The translations under genes and the position numbers were made by a program. A stretch of DNA of 64,000 nt from Rhynchopus sp. YZ270_cl-10 (taxonomy: Eukaryota > Euglenozoa > Diplonemea > Diplonemida > Diplonemidae): positions 1 to 64,000 of the forward strand of contig OZ037854.1 in NCBI GenBank assembly GCA_964035575.1, written 5' to 3'. Under the pieces are notes generated by a model. It saw only the letters and a program-made list of their open reading frames with translations. It was not told the DNA's origin and made no database searches. Positions 40,626 through 51,926 of this stretch are shown here, one piece after another; within the stretch, counting starts at the first letter, position 1; the number at the start of each line of letters is the position of its first letter.

Positions 40626-43600
40626 TCATGCTTTGTCGCTTTCATTTGCCTTTTCGTATTTTTCTAGGATCTGTTTTGCTTGTTCTTGAGAAACCTCAGT
40701 GACCGCCGTCGCACCATCGTCACAAGAGTCGACTGAGAACACTGCGCCAAAGGGGAAGAGGACCGGGTGGCGTCTTGCCTGACGGGCCCACTGGGAGCCT
40801 GCACCACACCGCATTGAGGTTGATATTGTGAAGAGCCGCTGCTTGCGCATATGACACGCCACACCTTCCACCTGCGACCATGTGATCCCCGCCCACCGGT
40901 ACAGCCCCCCTTCCTCACACACCCCTGCCCCACCACAGCTCGGATGCGGCACATCAATAACCCTGTGGGACACATGCCCACTACTGCGCGCACCTACCCG
41001 CAGACTCCACAGCGCTGTGTTCAGCAACGCAATGAACGGCGTCAAGGCCTCCAACGGTGTGCCAAAGAGCTGAACCCTGCAGTCGCTGCTGTGCACAACG
41101 TTGCCTTTGTGGGAGAACCCCCATTGCCCTTCATGGGTTAGAGAGCTGAAGCTGATCTCCGACACCTCATGGCCAACCCGATGGAGAAGGCTGGGCGGTT
41201 TCTGTAGGGTCCCTGCTGCGCTGTGCGACACAACATCCGCGATCATCTGCGAGAGTTGGTAGCACGACGGGTTCGACCGCCTCTGCAGCTCCGTCACGAA
41301 GGTGGCGTAGTAACACCGTGTACACAACAGCGCACCGGCGTACTGTGGCACACCGCTCTCCACAACGACATACCCATCCTTGGTGCTGTGTAGGTTTGGC
41401 AACCCACAGGCTGCACAGATGTGCGCGCTTTTTGGTATACCACAAGGCGTGCCTTGGAGGAATTGGTCTTGCTCTGTGGCGTCGTGCATGGCTGTCATAT
41501 CTGCAATGACAGGGATTTTGCCGGAGAGTGCGAGGAGGTAGGTTCGCTTGAGGGGTGCGTACTCGAGGAGCTGGCAGCGGAGTGCGTCCCCGACGCCTGG
41601 GGAGGTGATGTGGCCGTCGCGTGTCAGCAGTCCCTTTCTGTGGACGACACTGCGGAGCAACGCACTGCGGTTCATATCCCGCTCGGTCTGCTCCACACTG
41701 CACTCCTCCGCAGCCAGCAGACGGCACTGCAGTGTCCCCCCCAACAGCTGCGACGTCACGCTCTGTAGCGGTACACCCACCCGACACCCCTCGCCCGCAG
41801 CATTCACCAAATCGTTCTTCGACAACCTCAACACCGCCTCACCTAGACACTTCCCTGCTACCAATACCTGCAATTTAAACACATTTGGACGGTACCTGAA
41901 CACCCGATTCCCAGAGGACAAACACCCATTCCCTCCAGCCCCGTCAGAATGGTTAAGGTTTCCTCTGAACCCAATGAGGGCAATCTCCGGCAGTGCGGAC
42001 ACAACCGTTGGTGACGCCTTGTCGAGGTGCCCAAGACGGCCGGCACTGTAGCTGAAGAATATTTTTGCGTGCGGAGGCACCGCACGGCGGAGGAGGTGCA
42101 GGTCGCGTTCGGCTTGCTTTGGGAAGGCGATGTTGGTGGCGGTTTCGTCTGCTGCGGAGAGTCGCTTTGCGGTGCGCGCTTCACACGCCACCCCAAGCGC
42201 AGAAGGAAGCTGGATGAACAGCGCCTGGACGTCCTGCGGGGATATGCGACACTGCTGGATGTGCCTCTGCACCTCGTTGTGAAGATCCTGGAAATTGAAG
42301 AAACAGGGCACCACCTCACCCCGCACAACACGCTCCACGGTGCGCAGGCCGCCAGCAGGCGTTACCCCTATGGGGGCAATCACGACACGACGTGAAGGGG
42401 CGGTGGCACCACTGGCAGCTCCCGTTTTTGGAGCAGCATCCACAAGAATGCTTACCTCCAGGAAGAGGATCTCTGAGGTGTGGAAGTAGGCCGCACAGCC
42501 GCTCGCCTTTGCCTCTTCAGCATAGCGTCCGATGCTGCCGCCACACCATGCGTCGTAGACGGAGGCAGCAGGCTGGCCGTTGATGCTCACAATCGAGCAC
42601 TCATCGATCATCGTGATGTTCGCTTTTTCTGTGCTGTCTGCATGTCGAAAAGGGCTTAGCAACCCTTGAGAGACAGTCAAGGCATTGGCAACCCACAGAA
42701 TAGTGGCCTGAGCAGTCGAAACCACCGTCTTCTGGCAATACAAAAAGACGTGGCCCGGTCTTTTTACCCCAAAGAATTCATTGACCGCCTCGCGTGCGAT
42801 GTGTGCGTCGCAGCCGCGTGGTAACGTGAGATACACCATGGTCGGAGCGATCCCTGATGGGTCCCACCACGCGTTCCCTGCAGCGTTGTGCAGCAATGCG
42901 AGCAGCGTCTTGCGGAAGCTGTCGCCTTCGCGCTCTGTGTCTTCCTCGGGGACTGTGGTGTGTGCGGTGCCTGCCTGGCCGCCTTTGCTGTTCAACCCGA
43001 AGAGCGTGATGACGTTACGTCGAGCCATAGACGACGACCCTACAGGCACGTCGATGTGATACGCAGGCCCTGTGTCTGACGACAGGATATGCACCTTCGG
43101 TGCAGGGTACAACAGAAAGGCAGCACCCCGCTCCGACTCGCTGAGGTCTTTGGTTGCGTCCTCAACACTGCGCGACACAACGTCCTCGAGACACTCACGC
43201 ACCTCGTCATACGCAAAGTCTGAATTCTGCGGCAAATAACACAACACAAACTGCAGATGCTCCGTCTGCAGCTGTTTGAAGGCACGTTCACATTCCTCAT
43301 ACAGACACATCTCTCCCACGACAGAGCACCGCGATGCACTGAGGCGGCGCTGCTCCTCCTCCACGGACACACCTTTGCCGCAGCCCAGCGCGGGGGTGAA
43401 GCGAGCACTGCTGTTGTCTTCGTCACGACTGCTGCTGCTTCCTTGCTCCCAAGGGTCGCCTCCCTCGGTGTTACCCCGGAACCCTTTGTGCACAAGGCGA
43501 AGCCCTTCACTATCAGCACCGTGCAAAGGGAGCTGAAAGACGTCGCCAAAGGGCACCTCTGTCAGGTAGATGTCCTTGACGCGCCCTGCCTCGGCCACGC

Positions 43601-45284
43601 TGTTGTCGTCCTCCTGCAGGGAGGAGATGCGGAGGCAGGACAGGCCTTGTGGGAGGTTCAGGACACGTTCAAAGCTGACGCCGACGGTGGGGACGGTTGC
43701 AGTGTCGAAGAGCGCAAAGACGTCGTCCTTGGGGAACGTGGCAGTGGGGAGTGCAGCTGCTTCGTGGATCATGTCAGCAATGCCTGCGTTGGCGAGAGGT
43801 GCGACCGACCAGGCTGCGTCCTCTTGCACCGTCCCACGGAGGTCGATGGTTTCGTTGTAGGGCCGGCTAGCGATGTACTCGATGACGGCGCTTGGGGGGA
43901 GGTCCGCTTCGCATGAGATGATGTCGTCTACAGGCGCGTTGGGCAGCCACAGAACAGGGTCGCAGGTGTAGCCTGCTTCTGCGGTGCCTTCGATGGAGCG
44001 TTGGCTCAGGCAGTAGCGTGCCACCAGAACGTGGGTGTCAAAGTTGTTGGGGCTCTTGGAGGCGAAGAAGTCCACCCCAGCTGTCTCCTTCGCAAAGGCA
44101 AGGATGTCGCCATTGGGGAGTGTGACGCAGCGCTCGTCATGTGCACGGTATGACAGCTCAAAGTGCCGTACGTCCTTGCACAGCTCCCACCCTCGCGGCC
44201 CGCTGCTGTCGTTCTTCATCGCCCAGATGAGCTCCTCGTTGAAGGTGTGGGTGAACGCATAAATCGGGATTGTGACATCCCACGGCGCAAAGTTGCTGTG
44301 CCGTGTGCACACCAACTGCACATCTTTGAACAGAGCACGCAGCGTTGCGCCTTTCCAAGCAAACTCACCAAATGGATCTTGCAGACGCTTCAACTTCTCT
44401 AAAGCCTTCCATGGGGAGACACGCTTTTGTTCGAATAGTGCAGACGCTGGGGCTGGCTTCAGGTCTGCTTGCGTTCTGATGATCCACTCAATTTCACGCA
44501 ATGGCTCTAAGGATAGTGATGAACGGGGCTCCTTTTCGCTCTCCTTTGGCGTAGCTGGCGGGGGCGACGCTTCACGGAGACGTTCTTCCAACTCAGCGAT
44601 TTCTTTGTCAATCATATCGGCCTCAGCGTGGAGCTCTGCTTCTGTGTCACGCTGCTGTGCACTGCCTGCTGCAGTCTCCTCCAGCTGCTTTACCAACATG
44701 CTTTCATACAAGGCACGTCTCTTTTCAAGCCGATTCCGCACCACGGTCTCCAGGCACTCACCCTTCTCTATGAGCTCCAGCTCCTTCTGCAGTGCGGCTA
44801 GCTCCTCCTCTCGTCCAGGGAAGAGCAGTGCTGCGTTCTGGAGCAGCACATCCAGCTCCCCAATGTGGTAGCGGTGCACACAATGCGCACTGTCAGACCG
44901 CAGAATTGCGGTGCGTTTCTTATCGATCTCCTTGTTGATGGACAGCGTGGCCACCTCAGGGTTGCTGCAATGTGCCACACGTGTCACGCCATTTGACACT
45001 GCAGGAAGCCCCAGCCCCGGTAGCGGTGACGTCGCCTTCGATGCAATGGCAACTTGGTAATGCGCCTCAGGTGTGGCAGTGGGCATTGGTGGCAGTGGGG
45101 TGTCCGTCTGCGCGCTTACAACGTGTTTGGAAGAAGGGAGTGGTGGGAGGCTGTCCGGTGTTGCTGTGGCATCCTTCGAGGCGGGGGACTGTACGGGTAC
45201 ACCAGAAGGCTTGCGGGAACGGTCCCGTGCAGTGAGCTTCCCACCAGTGGGAGGGTTCGGTGCGAGTTTGTTCGATGGCGGCAT
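40626..45284 (-). CDS. Giant FIST-like sensory protein
   Basis: A 1552-residue single-exon protein. The start chosen is ATG 45282-45284 (MPPSNKLAPNPP), after a CACAAAACAG acceptor; an upstream in-frame ATG lies before that acceptor. Residues 1-100 are Pro/Ser-rich and about 180-260 is coiled coil. From about 675 the pattern resembles the FIST module of bacterial and eukaryotic signal-transduction proteins. The FIST_C-like part has CSIVSINGQPAASVYDAW near 890, VVIAPIGVTPAGGLRTV, DVQALFIQLPSALG, and KIFFSYSAGRLG near 1075. A Cys pair array (CAACG...LLCTRC, about 1290-1325) may bind zinc. FIST domains are thought to bind small ligands such as amino acids. The family call is by eye; ligand and partners are unknown. 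Confidence 0.6.
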   Translation of the reverse strand: MPPSNKLAPNPPTGGKLTARDRSRKPSGVPVQSPASKDATATPDSLPPLPSSKHVVSAQTDTPLPPMPTATPEAHYQVAIASKATSPLPGLGLPAVSNGVTRVAHCSNPEVATLSINKEIDKKRTAILRSDSAHCVHRYHIGELDVLLQNAALLFPGREEELAALQKELELIEKGECLETVVRNRLEKRRALYESMLVKQLEETAAGSAQQRDTEAELHAEADMIDKEIAELEERLREASPPPATPKESEKEPRSSLSLEPLREIEWIIRTQADLKPAPASALFEQKRVSPWKALEKLKRLQDPFGEFAWKGATLRALFKDVQLVCTRHSNFAPWDVTIPIYAFTHTFNEELIWAMKNDSSGPRGWELCKDVRHFELSYRAHDERCVTLPNGDILAFAKETAGVDFFASKSPNNFDTHVLVARYCLSQRSIEGTAEAGYTCDPVLWLPNAPVDDIISCEADLPPSAVIEYIASRPYNETIDLRGTVQEDAAWSVAPLANAGIADMIHEAAALPTATFPKDDVFALFDTATVPTVGVSFERVLNLPQGLSCLRISSLQEDDNSVAEAGRVKDIYLTEVPFGDVFQLPLHGADSEGLRLVHKGFRGNTEGGDPWEQGSSSSRDEDNSSARFTPALGCGKGVSVEEEQRRLSASRCSVVGEMCLYEECERAFKQLQTEHLQFVLCYLPQNSDFAYDEVRECLEDVVSRSVEDATKDLSESERGAAFLLYPAPKVHILSSDTGPAYHIDVPVGSSSMARRNVITLFGLNSKGGQAGTAHTTVPEEDTEREGDSFRKTLLALLHNAAGNAWWDPSGIAPTMVYLTLPRGCDAHIAREAVNEFFGVKRPGHVFLYCQKTVVSTAQATILWVANALTVSQGLLSPFRHADSTEKANITMIDECSIVSINGQPAASVYDAWCGGSIGRYAEEAKASGCAAYFHTSEILFLEVSILVDAAPKTGAASGATAPSRRVVIAPIGVTPAGGLRTVERVVRGEVVPCFFNFQDLHNEVQRHIQQCRISPQDVQALFIQLPSALGVACEARTAKRLSAADETATNIAFPKQAERDLHLLRRAVPPHAKIFFSYSAGRLGHLDKASPTVVSALPEIALIGFRGNLNHSDGAGGNGCLSSGNRVFRYRPNVFKLQVLVAGKCLGEAVLRLSKNDLVNAAGEGCRVGVPLQSVTSQLLGGTLQCRLLAAEECSVEQTERDMNRSALLRSVVHRKGLLTRDGHITSPGVGDALRCQLLEYAPLKRTYLLALSGKIPVIADMTAMHDATEQDQFLQGTPCGIPKSAHICAACGLPNLHSTKDGYVVVESGVPQYAGALLCTRCYYATFVTELQRRSNPSCYQLSQMIADVVSHSAAGTLQKPPSLLHRVGHEVSEISFSSLTHEGQWGFSHKGNVVHSSDCRVQLFGTPLEALTPFIALLNTALWSLRVGARSSGHVSHRVIDVPHPSCGGAGVCEEGGLYRWAGITWSQVEGVACHMRKQRLFTISTSMRCGAGSQWARQARRHPVLFPFGAVFSVDSCDDGATAVTEVSQEQAKQILEKYEKANESDKA

Positions 45285-45867
45285 CGTGTGGAATGGGATG
45301 TGTACCCCCCACTGTTTTGTGGGTGGTTGGGTGATGAAGGGGGGGTGAAGGGAGAGGCAAAACAATGACTCTAGGGGGGCAGTTTTCTGTTTTTAAAAAA
45401 TGTAGCTTGCAAGGGCTACAATTCCAAACAATTTAGCAAGAATAAAAAAAGAATCGAATTAAGAGAACAAGAGCAAGATTCCCAAAGAAGTTGTTGTTTT
45501 TTCTTTGAAGGGAAAATAATTAGAACAATTAAATAAGCAACCGCAGTGCGACAAAACTAAGACAGAATTGAGAAAAAAAATGCAATAAGAGCGTCCCGAT
45601 AGACGGCAATGCACAAAAGAAATAAAAGTTTATAAGATGACCCTAAGCCTCTCGTGCTTAGTCACCTTATCACAAAGAAATAAAGAGAAAAATGTCGGTA
45701 AAGCTGGAAAACCTGAATATTTTTTTTTTGCCTGATTCGTTTTATGCTTGGACAAACATAAAAAAAAACCCCCCCAGAAAGTAAAACCGTGAATGTACAG
45801 ACACTCCACAAAGAAACCTTCGTGAGAAGGTTCTCCTTTTGCTTTTTTTTTACATATGCATTACTAC
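45285..45867. other. Spacer with an H1 module
   Basis: AT-rich spacer between the U-box gene stop and the FIST-like gene start, with a canonical H1 copy at 45634-45668. The pyrimidine stretch CTTCACCCCCCCTTCATC (sense) just upstream of the FIST-like gene is its probable acceptor region. Confidence 0.5.
45634..45668 (-). repeat. H1 module (canonical)
   Basis: In sense: AAGGTGACTAAGC, ACGAGAG, GCTTAGGGTCATCTT, then ATAAACTTTTATTTC. It is almost identical to the copy at 26386-26420, 19 kb away. Confidence 0.85.
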
Positions 45868-48800
45868 TCACAACACTGCTGCCACCCTAGCCTTGAGTCT
45901 GTACTCTTCGATGTCCTTCTTTAGATCATAATCTGGGACAAGATCTGTCACTTCAAGACGTTTATTTGATACTGGACACGTGGCTCCGTGCTCTTCAAAC
46001 CAGTTGAGGATTGCGGTCCGCTCGAAGACGTCACCATGTGGAGAGATGACCGGGTGTGTCAACAACTGGTGCGTCAGCGCACAGAGGAAGGCCTCCGGCA
46101 CCACCTCCGCAGCGCTGCTGCCCTTCGTCGCAAACTGCGCCATGCCGTCGTCACCTGCCTCCTCCTCACCCTCACCCTCACCCTCCTCCCCTCCCCCCTG
46201 CTCCCCCTGCGCAAGCTCTGTACCCGGTTGCCATATGATACGGGCCGCCTCAGGCAAAGGCTTCTTTGCCACATCGAATTGAGAGTTAAGCTCAACTCCT
46301 TTTGGGTGTGACATAGGTGCGAGGCGGGTAGGTTTGAAGAGAACTACGGGGGTGAGGTCGGGTGGTGGGGTGGAGGGTGGGGGTGCGTCGGAGCGGCTTT
46401 GGCGGCGCAGCTCAGAACGGAGGGTGGAGGTGGTGATGGTGCGCAGGGTGGGCTCTTCTGGGGTAGCTTCCGTTGCTGTTGCTGGACTCTCGGTGGGTTC
46501 TGTGTCCGTCTTTTCATTTGTATTTGACACAAAGACGAACGCCTTTGGGGAAGACAAAGACGCCTCCTCCAGCTTCCGTGCCGCCTCGTCAGCATTGCAC
46601 TCCACCTCCGTCGCCTGCTTCTTCCGTCGCAGCTCACGCCACCGCTTCTCCAATACCCGACGTTGCTGCTGGCGGTGTCGCTGTGCTTGATATGGATTTG
46701 TACGATGCACCCCACGCCCCCGCCACGCTTTGGCACCACGTCCCCTGCCACGTCCACCTCTGCCACGTCCTGCGAAGTGGTGGCCAATAGAGAAGGGATC
46801 GCTGCCTTTGAAGTTGAACTCAAATTTGAAGTTCGCAGTAGGTTCGGGTGTGTTGTCGTCGTCGTCGTCCTCGGTTGCAGTGCGCTTGGAAGAGTACTCC
46901 CAGAGGTAGCTAAGATCTTTGTAGGTGCCACAGCATTTGTTAACAGGGTACATTGACTCAGTGGGGCTGGAGAGGGAGTTCGAGACACGTTGCCGTTCTG
47001 TTTCGGGCATAGCGTCAAAGGCGGAGCGGAAGAGGACAAGCAGGTCCGCGTACCCCTTATGGCTCGCGTCTCCCGCATCGATGTTGACATTAAGCCGTGC
47101 CAGCAGGGCCAGGATGCTTGCCCCCACGTTGCTGCTAAGCAGCAGCTCGCTCTTCAGGAGACGATTCGTGAAGTTCCTCCCACGAAACCACGGGCGGAAC
47201 ACCTTCACACGAAAGGTAACAAAGCTGAGTACCTGAAATGATGGGGTCGTAGGGGGGAAACTTTAAGCATCAAAAGGCAGAAAAAGACGTCAGAAAGGTA
47301 ATGCTTGGTCCGAATGGAGGGACGAAGGAACAACAAAAAGTTGACTTGAAATACAAAAGCACTCTCGTTGGTGTACCTTTGGTACAATGACCGGGTGTAC
47401 CGGGGTGGTACCCCCAACCATGCAGTCCTACATCCATTTCGTGATTTACATCTGATATGCCCTACCCCCTGCTACCCCATACTCATCAGATGAACGGGGA
47501 TTATTGGGGACACAGGTTAATTCAGTCTGCGTGATGCAGATAAAGAAGACAGTGAAAACCAAAGAACAAAGCGAGGCCCACCTCACTGCTTAGGTCACGT
47601 TGTATATAAAAAAAAAAACGGTTGGTCCGAGAGAGGAGAGCGGAGGAAATCGTTATTGCAGGGGGAGAATCAGTGGCGGTGATGACGTTGTGTATACCTT
47701 AATAATGCACAGCAGCTGCTTGATGGGGCCGCCCACAGCACGACGTTCGCTGTCCGTTTGCGTGCGTTCGAGAATGTCGCACAGAAACACTGCATACGGG
47801 AGGACCAGGTTCTGTAATAGGCATTTGGGTGGTACTGCTGTGAAACAGCCTATATGACAAAAATAATACACATTTTGCTGCGCAATTTGGAACACTACAA
47901 AAAAAACTTCCCCTCCACCAACAAAATACTACCATGCCATACCTGGATTAGAATCGTGTGGTTCGCGATGTAACGCCTCAGCCTTGCACTGTACTCTGTT
48001 GTGTATGTGAGGAGGTGGCATATGGTCATGAGTGCCGACATAAGGCCGACATCGATGTGTGCAAGGAGGAACTCTGCTGCTTCCTCCAGGGGCGGGTGCT
48101 TCAGGTCTGCCTCCTCACCGCCGCAGAGGCGGAAGATGCCCTGTCAAATAGAAGAAGTTGTTTCATATACATTCTCTTTCTGACAAAGAAGGTATAGAGG
48201 GTGCTAAAAATGTACTGTAGAAGATTAATTCATGTAGAAGAAGAAAAAAATGCTAAGATGAACCTAAGCCTCTCGTTGCTCAGTCACTGAAGGTTGGTGA
48301 GATGATGCGAAGAATTAAAAGAGAAATCGAAAGTGCCATATATAAGGACGCAAGGCGGGGGGAAAATGATATCAGAAACTGAAGAAGGTGTGGGTGGAAT
48401 GCAATAATACCTGCATCGAGTTTGTGAAGTCCTTCTTCACAATCTGGTACCATTCTTCAAAGTGCACTGTGAGCAGGTCGAAGACAGGGTACTGCGTGAC
48501 GACACGCGACACAGCGGAGATGCTGTGCGTGAACTCCTTGTTCAGGTCTGCTATCGAGATCGTCTGGTAGTCTCTGTGGGAAGATCCAGCATGCAAACCC
48601 TACACACACACACCCACCTACCTACCTACCCACATACCTTGCATCTGTCGACTGAAAATACGCATCACACGTTGTCAAATCACAGAGCACTTTTGCTGCG
48701 CACGCTACAAGCCGCACACTCGACTTAAACACCATTTCATCCCGCACCAACAACTCCGAGAGGGGTGCCTGCCCAAAGGGACCTCGCAGCACAGCTGCCA

Positions 48801-49239
48801 ACGCCGCTATTGCGACATGCATTTTGCCATCCGTCAGTTCAAGCAACTGCGCGGCACGGAAGGTGTACCCACTGGAGCACATCAACAACGTCAACAAATT
48901 CCTATAGATCTCATCCGGCATCTTATCTCTGTGGCCATCCAGATCTGTATGCTGTGAGGTGAACTTCTCCAGACTTTCCCCACACTCTTCCAATGCATAC
49001 AACACAGGCTCTGCGTTGTCCGGGTTGCGCGCCACCCATGCCAACACATCCAACGCTGCAGCACGCTCTTCCGTCGCACCCGTCCCAAGGGTGGCACCGA
49101 CACGAAGCAGGAAGGGATGCCCTTTTGACAACACAAAACACACCAACGGATGGTCACGAAGGAGACGACCGCAGTCGTCCAGCTCTTCAACAGACATGCC
49201 TGAAGTGGTCATGCCGACCAGGTCGTTGAGGCTCTCCAT
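45868..49239 (-). CDS. U-box E3 ligase-like protein, five exons
   Basis: Exons run 49239-48638, 48573-48411, 48140-47943, 47811-47698 and 47232-45868. The introns are 64, 270, 131 and 465 nt, all GT-AG, and the joined frame has 813 residues. Residues 1 to about 460 are alpha-helical and resemble an armadillo/HEAT-type solenoid (for example AALDVLAWVARNPDNAEPVL and LLELTDGKMHVAIAALAAVL). A basic RGRGGRGRGRG stretch and an acidic tract follow. The C-terminal U-box (about 735-805) reads FLCALTHQLLTHPVISPHG, then FERTAILNWFEEHGATCPVS, the standard fold that recruits ubiquitin-conjugating enzymes. It is probably a ubiquitin ligase with a helical substrate- or partner-binding region. UFD2/UBE4 is an alternative family, but the N terminus does not obviously match. 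Intron 2 has an H1 module and intron 4 an H3 module. Confidence 0.85.
47341..47428 (-). repeat. H3 module in a U-box gene intron
   Basis: The long copy begins GGACTGCATGGTTG in sense, has internal pairing between GGTACC-like segments, and ends GCTTTTGTATTTCAAG, then TCAACTTTTTG. A diverged H1-like sequence (sense CGTGACCTAAGCAGTGAG) also lies in this intron at about 47560-47600. Confidence 0.75.
48255..48290 (-). repeat. H1 module in a U-box gene intron
   Basis: In sense: CAGTGACTGAGCAACGAGAG, GCTTAGGTTCATCTT, then AGCATTTTTTTC. It sits in intron 2 (48141-48410), whose borders are fixed by reading frame on both sides. Confidence 0.8.
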
Positions 49240-49776
49240 GGTGGGTGGGTGGGGTTGGGGTTGTGTGCACTGAAGGGTTTGTTCACAATGGTGTAAAATG
49301 AACTCAAACAAGACCCAATAGGAAGACGTGGTAGGGAGATAGAAGTTGCTAAAAGGGGGCTCTTTACTTCGGGCAGTCATCTTGGGAGAGGGGGTGAGGG
49401 GGGAGAGGGGTGGGGGTAAGAAACAAAGGGACGGACACTGGAAAGTATCTCTCAAGAAACCCTTCTTTTGCGTTTTGGGAAATGGTCATCTTAAAAGGTT
49501 ACAATAAAACTGTGTGCAATCCTGTATTGCTCCTTTTCGATTCGTTCTTACGGACGAAAGAAAAGGGTTACACACTAATGGGGAAAGATAAAAATCAATG
49601 CCAAAACAGATGGGGTTAAAAAAAGTGAAGTTGATAGCGTGTGGACACCTCTGGGCGTCAGGCACGTTTAAAGAGAGAGAGAGAGAGAGAGAGAAAGTTG
49701 GTAAGATGAACCTAAGCCCCTTTCGTGCTTAGTCACCACAAAGAACCCTGGCATCACTGCCGCCCCCAATCCCGCC
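49240..49776. other. Spacer with a (GA)n tract and an H1 module
   Basis: The U-box gene's acceptor region (AAACCCTTCAG) lies near its lower end. A (GA)n run is at 49671-49694 and an H1 copy at 49703-49737. The H1 copy is followed in sense by TACCAACTTTCTCTCTC, so the GA run is its pyrimidine tract. An ATG further upstream, in frame with the U-box gene, is probably not used. Confidence 0.5.
49703..49737 (-). repeat. H1 module with a long pyrimidine tract
   Basis: In sense: GGTGACTAAGCACGAAAGG, GGCTTAGGTTCATCTT, ACCAAC, then about 25 nt of TCTCTC. It is one of the clearest hairpin, A-rich site and pyrimidine tract arrangements. Confidence 0.8.
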
Positions 49777-51220
49777 TCAACTTTCCAGCCCTTCCTCCTT
49801 CATCTTCTCCTTCAGGAGCGAGCGCTGCTGCTCTGTGAGCGCCTTGAGGAGCACGGCTTGTCGTTGTTTGAGCTTGAGAAGCTCTTTTTTGACGGTTTCC
49901 TTTTGGGAGGCCTCCTTTTTGAGGTTGGAGGCGAGTTGGGAGATGTCGTGACGTACGTGCGAGGTGCAGGCAGAGGGCTGGGTAGGGGCTAATGACTGTG
50001 GCGTACGGAGGGAGACGGACGTCAGGTTGTCATATGCTGAGATGTGCGACGCTGCGACAGATGCCACAGGCGAGCTGGAGACTGGCTCAGGCGCGTCTGA
50101 GGCGGGCGGCGCGTTCGGGACCAACACATTAGGCTGTGCACGTATCGTGTCTACACACGCCTTGGAGAGTCGTTCTGGTAGGCGCGCTGCACCTCCACCA
50201 CCGCTGGACACCGGCAACAAAGAGTCGGCAGGTGCAACATATTGGCTGGAGACAACACTGGTTCTCTCGTCGCTTTGACGTCGTCGACGTGAAGAAGGCT
50301 GTGACAGTGCGGAGGACTGATACGCAGCCACAGAGGGTGCGGGGTGTGACTGCGCACCGCCCATGGCGGCACGCTCTGCTGTGTCTGCAGCGTCAGCAGA
50401 GGAGTGGGGTGCATCAGGGGCGGTGGCACCACTGCGCCGCCGCTCTACCATGGGCAGGCGGTGGCACTGCTCACGACGGAAGGTGTTCGCGTCGTCACGT
50501 TGCGTCTGCGGGATGCCCGTGAAGATCATATGATGTGCACACATCTTCTTGCTTTGGTGGGTCAGCTTCTTGCCCTGCGTAGGATCGTTGAATTGGGGTA
50601 ATGGTCGATTCCCTATCTTGATCTGGCTTGATGCTTTTTGCTTATAGTTTAGATGTGTTCGTAGTGAGGCACCAAAAAGAGAGCAGTTGACAGGTGCATA
50701 GCCATCCTCGTTCGGAACAATACAAAAAAGCGTCATACCTGGTACGACCGCCAGAGAGGTGCTCTGCCGGAGTCGCGCATCTTGTAGCGGAAGGGCATGT
50801 TGGTGCCGTTCTCTACCTTGAGGCTTTGCACGCTGTGTGTAGATTGATCAGAAACAGAGCTAGACAAAGGTCATAACGCAGTAAAGAGAGCGACGACACA
50901 CATTGATAGCAATCTCGGAGGGGGGGCATAAGTCCCCCGGGACCACTGTCTACCGTGCAAATGTAGGTAGGGGGGGGAAAAATCCAAAAAATAAAATAAA
51001 ATGTAAAGTGTTGGATTGGGTGGACAAAATACCTTGGGAAGTCATAAATATTCTGGACAAGATATCTGCTTGGGTTGTTCTTCAGGAGTGCCCCGGACCC
51101 CGGCTCCGACCCTGCGTATCGCTGTGGGTTGATCTGCTGCGAGACGACCTTCCCCGGCATGTTGGCATCGGGCACGGACACTTCCGTCAGGAACACATTT
51201 TGTGCAGCGTGTTGTGACAT
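49777..51220 (-). CDS. Unrecognised three-exon protein
   Basis: Exons run 51220-51033, 50832-50739 and 50622-49777, with introns of 200 and 116 nt (GTATTT...CACAG and GTATGA...GCCAG). The joined frame gives 375 residues. The N-terminal 140 residues (MSQHAAQNVFLTEVSVPD, then RYKMRDSGRAPLWRSYQ and HHMIFTGIPQTQRDD) look ordered. The middle is Ser/Ala/Pro-rich and disordered, and the last 60 residues are a Lys/Leu/Gln coiled coil. Short Arg- and Tyr-bearing motifs are typical of some axonemal proteins, but I cannot name a family. The start follows an acceptor at 51272-51273 (CCCACCTTGCAG). Confidence 0.75.
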
Positions 51221-51925
51221 GGTTGCACTGCCCGTACACCCTTGGGTGTGCAGGCAGGAACACCACAGACTCTGCAAGGTGGGGGTGTTAAAAATGGTGG
51301 TAAAAAAGAAGAAAAAAATGGCTTCTCTGGTTTGATGGTTTTCTTACGAAAAAGGCATGTTTTTTTTTTGAAGGAAACAGAACGTTGGCAGATGGGTAAT
51401 GAGTATTGTGGGTAGAAACACCATGGGTGAGGTTTATCCTCGCGCAGGTTGGCCATTCTACATTGTTTGCAGGGAGGGGTGAGGGGAGGGGATGCTTGGC
51501 AAAGAACGTTTGTGTGTTCTAGGGGCACGTTTGCCACACTGGTCCTTCTTTACTTCTTTGTGAGTTACCACAAACAGAAATGCAAGGTGCACCAGGATGG
51601 TGACTTCTGAGACAGAAATCGGCCGAAGAACACACAGACAGCTGCTTTGCTTGCCTTTGATACAGAAAAACACGTGGCCACAATCGACCGTAACGATAAC
51701 ACACGGTAAAAGGGGAAAGGTGCAAGGTGAAGGGTGAAGTGTGAAGGGTGAAGGGGGAAACAGAAAACTTGATTGCAGAGATGCACCTCGTGTGCGCGCA
51801 TATCTGATAAAGGGCTAAGATAACCGACGTATATCGTGCTTAGCCACCTATAAAGTGAAGTTATTGATGCAGGCACCTCCGACTGACACACATACAATGC
51901 CAGCCCCGGATGAAAGCACGAAGTA
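51221..51925. other. Spacer and possible intron downstream of a candidate exon
   Basis: Includes the acceptor region of the three-exon gene and, in its upper part (down from 51926), a candidate intron beginning GTACTTC with H4 and a diverged H1 (about 51816-51851). Its 3' end cannot be fixed. Repeated GGTGAAGG-like units occur at 51721-51760. Confidence 0.4.
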
Positions 51926-51926
51926 C
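51870..51926 (-). repeat. H4 repeat at a candidate 5' splice site
   Basis: In sense: GTACTTCGTGCTTTCATCC, GGGGCTGGCATTGTATG, then GTCGGAGGTGCCTGCATC. It matches 52312-52373 closely and begins exactly at GTACTTC in both. Confidence 0.75.
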
